A DNA stretch of 12,355 nt from Verrucomicrobiota bacterium. GTDB taxonomy: Bacteria; Verrucomicrobiota; Verrucomicrobiia; Verrucomicrobiales; DEV007. Each line of letters opens with the position of its first letter. The stretch's first letter is position 1. The notes under the pieces are model-generated. The model did not search any database, was not told where the DNA came from, and saw nothing but the letters and a program-made list of their open reading frames with translations. The stretch covers positions 1 to 12,355 of the forward strand of contig JAHDIL010000015.1 in the NCBI GenBank assembly GCA_020630835.1, in the 5' to 3' direction. This document shows positions 6,927 through 12,355 of the stretch, in pieces. The position numbers and the translations under genes are program-made.

Positions 6927-8366
6927 TTAATCCGAGAGCTTGTCGAGCATCACCTCAAGGTGGGCTTTGTAGTCAGCCTCGAATTTCTCCTTTGAAACCC
7001 CTAATACATTCTCTACGTCAGCGATTTTCACTTCGCTAGTCTCTTTGGAATGGGCGATAACCTTGTCTAAAGAGCCTTCATAGCTCGGGTGATCAGCGAG
7101 CATGTCGATCAGGGCTGCGGCTTGCCAGTAGCTGATTAAATTTACGCTCTCCGAACCGAGTAGACTTATCGGCGAGAGGTAAACAGGGGCATCACCATTC
7201 AGGTAGCTCTGGATAGACTCTTTGAGCCCTACGGAGAACAATTGGTCTTGGATCAAGAAGGCAACGCCCTCCTGTAGCCAACCACCTCGCGACGGGATTC
7301 TGGCGTGCAGTTCCACCAGAGCGTGGATGTATTCGTGAATGAAAACGGGGCGGATCGGTGTTTTTTCACTTCCGGCGCTTGAGAACGCGTAGCCATCAAA
7401 GGAATAACCATCTGCGTGCGGTGCCGATGCGCTAGCCATCTGCGCCTGAGCGACTAGCGGAATAAGCTTTTCATACTCCTCAGTATCATTGGTTATGATG
7501 AGGGCAGGTTTTTGGCCCTGAGTGGGGGTTTTGAAGAAAGTTGGGAAGCGCTCACGCACAGCCTTGTCTGCCTCATTTAGTTTGGCTACTAACTCGTTTA
7601 GTTGTTCTTGTTGGTCGCCTGCAACAACGATAAGACCTTCGTTTTCGACGACTTTCGTTTTGAGGTTAGAGATCTTTTCTGCAAGAAAAGCCTGCCAGTC
7701 GGCACCATCCAGATACGGAGCGTGCGCCTCTTCGCTCCGGAGGAGTGTGATTGGCCCCAGCTCAATCTCACCTGCGCTGCGAAAGCTCACTGACATGAAA
7801 GAAACATCGAACCATGACGGCGTAAGTGCCCCTTCTTTACGAAACCACTTCAATGGCAGGCGATAAGCTTTCCATCCTGTGTGGCTGACAGGGAGTTTTC
7901 GCCATAGGCGAGAAGGGAACCGCTCGATGTGAAAGCCAACTTCGAGAACCAACTCGCTCTCGGCTGCGGTTTCCGGTCGAAAGATCCAGAGCTCTACCTC
8001 ACCGAAATTGAGGATATCGCTATCTAGCTGGGCTCGTTGCCCGTAGAAGATAGAGCTCTCCGAATTTGCTTTGAGCTCTACGACATGCGAACCCTCCATC
8101 TCAGAAGGTGCCGAGGAAGGCCGGTCCTTGCGCTCCATTTGGATATCCCCCTGGCCACGCCAAAAATTCGATAAGCCAGGAGAGTCGAAGTTATCAATAC
8201 GGAGAGAGCGAGACTCCTCCGTCACCCTCTCAGCTTTCTTGATTTGGGCCTCTTTCGGTGCGATCTCCTCCACCATTTTTACTACCTGCTCCTCGGCTTT
8301 TTCACATTGGGTGAAGGTCAGCGTAGTGAGCACGCTGAGAGGGAAAATGCGGAGCAGGCGTTTCAT
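6927..8366 (-). CDS. Exported HExxH zinc metalloprotease-like protein, possible lipoprotein
   Basis: A 479-residue protein. A basic start and hydrophobic stretch (2-19) lead to Cys21 in TFTQC, a poor lipobox because -1 is Gln and -3 is Phe, so a lipoprotein is possible but not certain. Residues about 55-210 are beta-rich, running from RIDNFDSPG to a Trp-containing strand pattern and IELGPITLL, and resemble a carbohydrate-binding-type jelly roll; this is inference. Residues 290-420 carry a gluzincin signature: HEYIH at 344-348, then GGWLQEG with Glu366 as the likely third zinc ligand, as in peptidase MA-like proteins. The likely catalytic Glu is 345. It is the first gene of the leftward operon behind a good promoter. 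Substrate unknown; its linkage to pseudopilin genes suggests it may be a cargo or surface partner. Confidence 0.75.
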   Translation of the reverse strand: MKRLLRIFPLSVLTTLTFTQCEKAEEQVVKMVEEIAPKEAQIKKAERVTEESRSLRIDNFDSPGLSNFWRGQGDIQMERKDRPSSAPSEMEGSHVVELKANSESSIFYGQRAQLDSDILNFGEVELWIFRPETAAESELVLEVGFHIERFPSRLWRKLPVSHTGWKAYRLPLKWFRKEGALTPSWFDVSFMSVSFRSAGEIELGPITLLRSEEAHAPYLDGADWQAFLAEKISNLKTKVVENEGLIVVAGDQQEQLNELVAKLNEADKAVRERFPTFFKTPTQGQKPALIITNDTEEYEKLIPLVAQAQMASASAPHADGYSFDGYAFSSAGSEKTPIRPVFIHEYIHALVELHARIPSRGGWLQEGVAFLIQDQLFSVGLKESIQSYLNGDAPVYLSPISLLGSESVNLISYWQAAALIDMLADHPSYEGSLDKVIAHSKETSEVKIADVENVLGVSKEKFEADYKAHLEVMLDKLSD

Positions 8367-8389
8367 GGGAGGGAGATGTCAGCTGTATA

Positions 8390-8420
8390 TTGAAAAATCG
8401 GGGAGAGCCACGAGTATAGG
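8390..8420 (+). promoter_or_regulatory. Weak candidate promoter for recF-thiE-kinase
   Basis: TTGAAA (8390-8395) and TATAGG (8415-8420) are separated by 19 bases, longer than the 17 optimum. The -10 shares its TATA with the -10 of the opposing promoter, so the two would compete for RNA polymerase. No Shine-Dalgarno is visible before recF. Confidence 0.25.
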
Positions 8421-8441
8421 AGTGCGATGCGCAGGTGACAA
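8413..8441 (-). promoter_or_regulatory. Sigma70-type promoter for the metalloprotease-pseudopilin operon
   Basis: Read on the - strand: TTGTCA (8436-8441), 17 bases, then TATACT (8413-8418). Each hexamer matches consensus at 5 of 6 positions with optimal spacing. Transcription would start near 8406, leaving an untranslated leader of about 40 bases. No Shine-Dalgarno is seen before the ATG at 8366; the sequence there is pyrimidine-rich. Confidence 0.6.
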
Positions 8442-8490
8442 CCGACATTAAGAGTGACGTAATCGCCTGCCTCTTGGCTATGCCGATTCT

Positions 8491-9585
8491 ATGATTTTAG
8501 AGAGCCTCCAGCTTAATCAATTCCGCTGTTTTGCCGATGCTACGCTGCGTTTAGGCGACAAGGGCGCGGTATTTTTGGGGGACAATGCACAGGGCAAAAC
8601 GTCACTGCTCGAGGCTATGTGCATCCTGCTGCGACTGCAAAGTCCACGGACCGCGCAGCTGGCTGATTGTGCGCAGTTTGAGACCAGCGCCTTTCGTTTG
8701 AGCGGCACCGTTCGGAACTCCGAGGAAAAAAGTATGCTAGAGGTGCGGCACGCCTCTGGGCGGCGCCAATTTTCCGTAGATGGGGAGCGGCAGAAACGAA
8801 CGCCTGATTTCCTGCGATACAGCGCTCGCGTGGTCTGGATGGGGAATGAGGACCTCAACCTTGTTCGCGGAGGCGGTGACAGTAGGCGGCGCTACCTCGA
8901 CTTTGCTGCCGGTCAGCTGTTCCCTGGCTACCGATCTGCTGTCAAAGCCTATGAGAAAGCGCTCCGCTCACGGAACTTTCTTCTTAAGAAAAATGCCAAT
9001 CCTAGCTGGCAGCAAATCGATGCCTACACAGCTCTCCTGGAAGAACACGGCCGAGTCATCATGACTTTCCGCAATGAGTTGATCGAGCGCCTGCGCCCTC
9101 ACGTCCAGATTGCCTACGAAGCTATTAGCCAGAAAACGTCCGAAACGATCGGGTTCTCCTACAAAAATGGATCGGGTGAGGACGGTAACCTCCTGAAAAA
9201 GCTCTCCGAATCGAGGCAGGAGGAGCTGCGCCGTCGCCAGACTGCCGCAGGTCCTCATCGAGATGACCTCATCCTCCTCCTGGGCTCCATGCCGATTGCA
9301 CGCTTTGGGAGCGAGGGCCAACAGCGAACGATGGCCCTTTCTCTTAAGCTCGGACAGGCGCTACTATTCCAGGAAATTTGCCGAACCCCTCCCATCTTAT
9401 TGATCGATGACATCTTCGGCGAGCTCGACTCCACGCGCCGCAACGCCCTAATGCGCGCTTGGCCGAGAGAATCGCAGAAAATGCTCACCACTACGAACCT
9501 TCATTGGCTTGATGATGCGGATCTCGATCTTGTCCATTTTGATGTCTGCGACGCGACCTTGCAGTCGCGCGAAATGGCATCCTAG
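8491..9585 (+). CDS. recF: DNA replication/repair protein RecF
   Basis: RecF is a cytoplasmic SMC/ABC-type ATPase that, with RecO and RecR, loads RecA at gapped DNA. The 364-residue length is normal. Walker A GDNAQGKT is at 30-37, the opening LNQFRCF (8-14) is typical, PHRDDL at 255-260 is conserved in the family, SEGQQR at 274-279 is the ABC signature (more often SQGQQR), and LLIDDIFGELD at 303-313 is Walker B with the D-loop. TTTNL at 333-337 fits the switch region. The ATG places the first beta strand directly at the N-terminus, as in other RecF proteins. recF often lies in a dnaA-dnaN cluster, but here it heads a + strand run with thiE only 3 bp downstream. The upstream 124 bp is a shared divergent promoter region. 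Confidence 0.95.
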   Translation: MILESLQLNQFRCFADATLRLGDKGAVFLGDNAQGKTSLLEAMCILLRLQSPRTAQLADCAQFETSAFRLSGTVRNSEEKSMLEVRHASGRRQFSVDGERQKRTPDFLRYSARVVWMGNEDLNLVRGGGDSRRRYLDFAAGQLFPGYRSAVKAYEKALRSRNFLLKKNANPSWQQIDAYTALLEEHGRVIMTFRNELIERLRPHVQIAYEAISQKTSETIGFSYKNGSGEDGNLLKKLSESRQEELRRRQTAAGPHRDDLILLLGSMPIARFGSEGQQRTMALSLKLGQALLFQEICRTPPILLIDDIFGELDSTRRNALMRAWPRESQKMLTTTNLHWLDDADLDLVHFDVCDATLQSREMAS

Positions 9586-9588
9586 CCT

Positions 9589-10248
9589 ATGATGCCGGCA
9601 CCCATGACAAGCAGCAGACTCCACAAGGCCTCTCTCTACGGCATCATTGATACCGGATACAGTGCCCCCGCGACTTTCGCCCAAATCGCGAAAGAAATGG
9701 TTCAGGGGGGCATCGATGTCGTGCAATTACGGGCTAAGGGTGAGGACGAAAAAGCGATCCTAGATTGGGCAAAGTTCCTGCAACCTATTTTTCAGGATCA
9801 GGACGTGCCTTTCATCATCAATGATCACCCCAAAATCGCTGCTGAAGTCCAGGCAGACGGTGTCCACGTCGGTCAGGATGACCAGTCGATGGACGCAGTC
9901 CGCTCTATCGTCGGCGACCAGATGATCGTGGGGCGCTCGACTCACTCCGTCGCTCAGGCTGCAGCTGCAGCAGCAGATCCACGGACAGACTACATCGGTT
10001 TCGGCCCTCTTTTTTCCACCCCGACGAAGCCTACTTACCAGCCGATCGGCACCGCCGAGATTCGAGCTATCCATCAGGAGCATCCCGAGCTCCCCATTTT
10101 CTGTATCGGTGGCATCAAGAAAGAAAACGTCCCATCCGTCATGGAGGCCGGCGCGAAGCGCGTCGTCATCGTCTCTGGGATCTTGCAGGCGAGCTCAATC
10201 TCTGCTTATATCCGCGAAACAAAAGCTATCCTTTCTCCTGGTTCATAG
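9589..10248 (+). CDS. thiE: Thiamine-phosphate synthase ThiE
   Basis: ThiE condenses HMP diphosphate with the thiazole phosphate to give thiamine phosphate. The 219-residue protein is a TIM barrel of usual size with family motifs in order: QLRAK 46-50, IND 77-79, ADGVHVGQDD 89-98, GRSTHS 115-120, DYIGFGPLFSTPTK 134-147, IGGI 173-176 and VSGI 195-198, covering the diphosphate- and pyrimidine-binding loops. Two adjacent ATG codons open the frame, and either could be used. It starts 3 bp after recF, so the two are almost certainly co-transcribed. No other thiamine gene and no TPP-riboswitch-like sequence is seen in front, so thiamine control, if any, is not visible here. Confidence 0.95.
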   Translation: MMPAPMTSSRLHKASLYGIIDTGYSAPATFAQIAKEMVQGGIDVVQLRAKGEDEKAILDWAKFLQPIFQDQDVPFIINDHPKIAAEVQADGVHVGQDDQSMDAVRSIVGDQMIVGRSTHSVAQAAAAAADPRTDYIGFGPLFSTPTKPTYQPIGTAEIRAIHQEHPELPIFCIGGIKKENVPSVMEAGAKRVVIVSGILQASSISAYIRETKAILSPGS

Positions 10249-10259
10249 CCTATCTTTAT

Positions 10260-10285
10260 CCGAAAACTTTAGCCGAAAATTTAAC
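10260..10285 (+). repeat. Imperfect 13-bp tandem repeat in thiE-kinase gap
   Basis: CCGAAAACTTTAG (10260-10272) is followed directly by CCGAAAATTTAAC (10273-10285), 10 of 13 positions identical. It fills half of the 50-bp gap before the kinase ATG, which has no Shine-Dalgarno. It might be an operator or AT-rich translation enhancer; no evidence distinguishes these from chance. Confidence 0.3.
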
Positions 10286-10298
10286 CCGCCTTCTTATT

Positions 10299-11210
10299 AT
10301 GAGTGTCCTCGTCTCAGGATCCATCGCCATCGATCACGTCAAAACGCAGAAAGCTGCTAAAGAGAACTTACTGGGAGGTTCGGCCTCCTACGCAGCCATC
10401 GCCTCACGACTCTTCGCCCCTACCGGGCTCGTAGCCATTGTTGGCAAAGACTTCCCTGATGAGCACATGTCACTGCTAAAGGGCCATGATATCGATGTCA
10501 GTGGCATCGAGGTCAGTGATGGCGATACCTTTCGCTGGCATGGGGAATATATGGAGGATATGAACGAGCGCGAGACCCTCGACGTAGCGCTCAACGTTCT
10601 CGAATCCTGGCAGCCAAAGGTTTCGGAAGAATTGAAGGCTTCTACTACCATCAACCTCCTCGCCAATGCTCACCCGCTGAATCAGCTGGCAGTCATCGAA
10701 CAGCTGGGAGATGGACCTACATTCACCATCGCAGATACGATGGATCTCTGGATCCAAATCGCCCGAGATGACTTGGGCAAGGTCCTCAAGAAAGTGGACC
10801 TACTGGTGCTCAACGATACCGAGGCCAAACTCCTCATGGAAACGACCAATCTTATCGAGGCAGGTCACCGGATGAGAGAGCTCGGCCCATCCTACGTAAT
10901 CATCAAAAAAGGAGAGCATGGAGCGATGCTTTTCGGCGATGGAGAATTTTTCACCGCCCCGGCTTTCCCACTCGATGAGGTTTTTGATCCTACCGGCGCA
11001 GGCGATAGCTTCATCGGGGGCTTCGCCGGTTATCTCAGTGGCCTCGGCAAGTCGGAGTTTGTCTTTAGCGATCTCAAGCAGGCCCTAGCCCATGGGACGA
11101 TTGCGGCTAGCTTCACCTGCGAGAGCTTTAGCACGCACGCGCTGGACCAACTAGAGAAAAGCGCATTCGAGAAACGATTCTCCGACTACCTATCATTCTG
11201 CCAACTCTAG
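10299..11210 (+). CDS. PfkB-family (ribokinase-like) carbohydrate or nucleoside kinase
   Basis: A 303-residue cytoplasmic kinase. GGSASYAA at 26-33 is the first PfkB signature and substrate-side glycine motif; NDTEA at 172-176 is the conserved N-x-x-E magnesium/phosphate motif; KKGEHGA at 203-209 precedes the second signature DPTGAGDSFIGGF at 230-242, with Asp236 as expected catalytic base and the GAG as anion hole. Substrate cannot be read from sequence: sugar, nucleoside and hydroxymethylpyrimidine kinases all occur in this superfamily. Its place after thiE makes a pyrimidine-precursor substrate conceivable, but no ThiD-specific motif was recognised. It lies 50 bp after thiE and probably shares its transcript. 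Confidence 0.9.
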   Translation: MSVLVSGSIAIDHVKTQKAAKENLLGGSASYAAIASRLFAPTGLVAIVGKDFPDEHMSLLKGHDIDVSGIEVSDGDTFRWHGEYMEDMNERETLDVALNVLESWQPKVSEELKASTTINLLANAHPLNQLAVIEQLGDGPTFTIADTMDLWIQIARDDLGKVLKKVDLLVLNDTEAKLLMETTNLIEAGHRMRELGPSYVIIKKGEHGAMLFGDGEFFTAPAFPLDEVFDPTGAGDSFIGGFAGYLSGLGKSEFVFSDLKQALAHGTIAASFTCESFSTHALDQLEKSAFEKRFSDYLSFCQL

Positions 11211-11269
11211 GCAGCCGTGCTCCTCAGAATAACCGCCGATTTTGAGGCGCCCGATTGCCGGTGGAAGTG

Positions 11270-11305
11270 CAGCCAATAACTGAATGGCTGGGCTATTTCT
11301 TTTTT
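11270..11305 (+). terminator. Candidate terminator after the PfkB-family kinase
   Basis: CAGCCA (11270-11275) and TGGCTG (11285-11290) form a 6-bp stem with a 9-base loop; after a 5-base gap a T-rich run (TTTCTTTTTT, 11296-11305) follows. The T run coincides with the stop and the Lys-rich C-terminal codons of the converging sulfatase gene, so part of its composition is explained by coding. The stem is modest. Confidence 0.4.
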
Positions 11306-12355
11306 GTGGTCTTGGGTTTTGGCTTAGGCATCAATTTCGGAAATATCGGCTTAGTGGGGCGACTCTCCATGGGATCGAAGAAACGCATATTCTCACCGAC
11401 TCGATCGTGATCGCCTATATCTGCCCGAACTTGATCAGCGAGTTTGAGTAGGCGTTCGACCACTCCAGGGTGTTGACCGGCAACATCGGTAGTCTCGCTA
11501 GGATCTGTTTTTAAGTTTACTAGAAACGGCGATTCAAACCCTTGCCAATCTTCAGCTGCGATATGGGGGTTCTTGGCGAATCTCCCAAGCCAGCGGGGTT
11601 GTGCCGGTCTTGTGAGATGCAGCTTCCAATCTCCTTGGCGGACGGCTTGCAAGGTATTGATGAAGTAGTAGGCGAAGTAACGATCTTTATCAGCTTTCTC
11701 AAATTCACCCGCAAATAGATGAGTGATATCAATCCCGTCAATAACTCGATCGGTGGGACCACTAGTTCCGGCTAGCTTCGCAAAGGTAGGGAGTAAATCG
11801 ATAGTAGCAGCGATATGATCACATTGTGTATCTGCGGGCACTCTATCAGGTGCCCACAGGATAGTCGGAACACGGACTCCGCCTTCCCAGGTCGAAACCT
11901 TTCCACTACGCAAATGCCCTGCTGAACCGCCGTGATCTTCTTCGGAAACTCCATCTCGATGGTTTTTGTTTTTCACTAGCCACGGGCCGTTGTCACTGGT
12001 GAAAAGAAAGTAGGTATTCTCCGTTAAGCTTAACTCTTTTAGCGTATCGATGATACGGCCACAGTTGAAATCAATTTCTTCGACACAGTCGCCGTAAATT
12101 CCGCGAGGCGATTTGCCTTTGAAATCAACCGAGGCATCGAGCCGCGTGTGAACCATAGAGTAAGGGACATAGGCAAAGAAGGGTTCGTTTTTATGGCTTC
12201 GGATAAACTGAATCACCTCGTCGGTATGACGTTGCGTTAGTGTCGACATGTCAGCGTGAGACTCCAGCAGCTCTTCGTTTCTATATAAGTCAACATGGCT
12301 ATCATTACTTGATGGAGTGCCGAAAAAGTAATCGAAGCCTTGATGATTGGGCATC
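11293..12355 (-). CDS. Sulfatase (arylsulfatase A-like), C-terminal part
   Basis: The gene runs off the right edge; the Met at 12354 is internal (MPNHQGFDYFFGTPSSND is mid-domain), and the formylglycine motif C/S-x-P-x-R lies outside. About 353 residues remain. Numbered from that Met: GFDYFFGTPSSND 6-18, VHTR 68-71 (active-site His), TSDNG 119-123 (metal-binding Asp-Asn), GKVSTWEGGVRVP 151-163 with the conserved Lys and GGxRVP, and a C-terminal subdomain ending in the usual DWKLH and DPSETTDVA elements. Family members hydrolyse sulfate esters of polysaccharides or small aryl sulfates and are normally exported. The tail is rich in Pro and Lys (KPKPKTTKKK), reading to the stop. Substrate cannot be assigned; the S1 formylglycine family is clear. 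Confidence 0.92.
   Translation of the reverse strand, partial: MPNHQGFDYFFGTPSSNDSHVDLYRNEELLESHADMSTLTQRHTDEVIQFIRSHKNEPFFAYVPYSMVHTRLDASVDFKGKSPRGIYGDCVEEIDFNCGRIIDTLKELSLTENTYFLFTSDNGPWLVKNKNHRDGVSEEDHGGSAGHLRSGKVSTWEGGVRVPTILWAPDRVPADTQCDHIAATIDLLPTFAKLAGTSGPTDRVIDGIDITHLFAGEFEKADKDRYFAYYFINTLQAVRQGDWKLHLTRPAQPRWLGRFAKNPHIAAEDWQGFESPFLVNLKTDPSETTDVAGQHPGVVERLLKLADQVRADIGDHDRVGENMRFFDPMESRPTKPIFPKLMPKPKPKTTKKK

Noticed and set aside
9448..9726. 92-codon - strand frame spanning the recF-thiE junction
   Set aside because: Both flanking + strand genes are certain and leave only 3 bp between them; no start signal or homology was seen.
10388..10757. Two open frames of about 92 codons on the - strand
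   Set aside because: They are antisense to the PfkB-family kinase, whose motifs are unambiguous; treated as shadows.
1..12355. CRISPR, insertion sequence, phage or integron
   Set aside because: No regular spaced repeats, transposase, integrase or terminal inverted repeats were seen, and the genes are tightly packed.

Overview
The window most resembles a chromosomal segment from a Verrucomicrobiota bacterium. The main reason is a set of type IV pilin-like genes whose order, sizes and N-termini fit the 'Verru_Chthon cassette' A/B/C/D families, known to me mainly from that phylum. A formylglycine-type sulfatase at the right edge and the scarcity of Shine-Dalgarno sites also fit. No tRNA, rRNA, CRISPR array, insertion sequence or phage gene was seen, coding density is very high, and no gene-free stretch exceeds about 125 bp.

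Layout. (1) Bases 1-773, + strand: the 3' part of a dihydropteroate synthase (folP-like) gene with several changed active-site positions. (2) Bases 782-8366, - strand: six genes reading leftward that look like one operon. First comes an exported or lipid-anchored zinc-metalloprotease-like protein (HEYIH motif). After 35 bp come four prepilin-type genes, equivalent by position and features to T2SS GspH, GspI, GspJ and GspK, then a small exported beta-rich protein of unknown function. The last five genes are chained by four 4-base stop/start overlaps (ATGA, ATGA, GTGA, ATGA), a sign of translational coupling. A good sigma70-type promoter lies upstream of the protease gene. (3) Bases 8491-11210, + strand: recF, thiE and a PfkB-family kinase, with recF and thiE 3 bp apart and the kinase 50 bp later. 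(4) Bases 11293-12355, - strand: the C-terminal part of a sulfatase whose catalytic Cys/Ser motif lies outside the window.

How they may work together. The leftward operon is the most interesting part. In type II secretion the minor pseudopilins H-I-J-K form the tip of the pseudopilus. Here the K-like member is about 1036 residues, roughly three times a normal GspK, and lacks Glu at +5 of the mature helix, as the tip subunit does. No ATPase, platform or secretin gene is present, so the cassette would need machinery encoded elsewhere. The linked HExxH protein and the small exported protein are candidates for cargo, surface partner or maturation factor; that link is inference from gene order. 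RecF, ThiE, FolP and the PfkB kinase are housekeeping-type functions, with recF in an unusual thiamine-gene neighbourhood rather than beside dnaA/dnaN.
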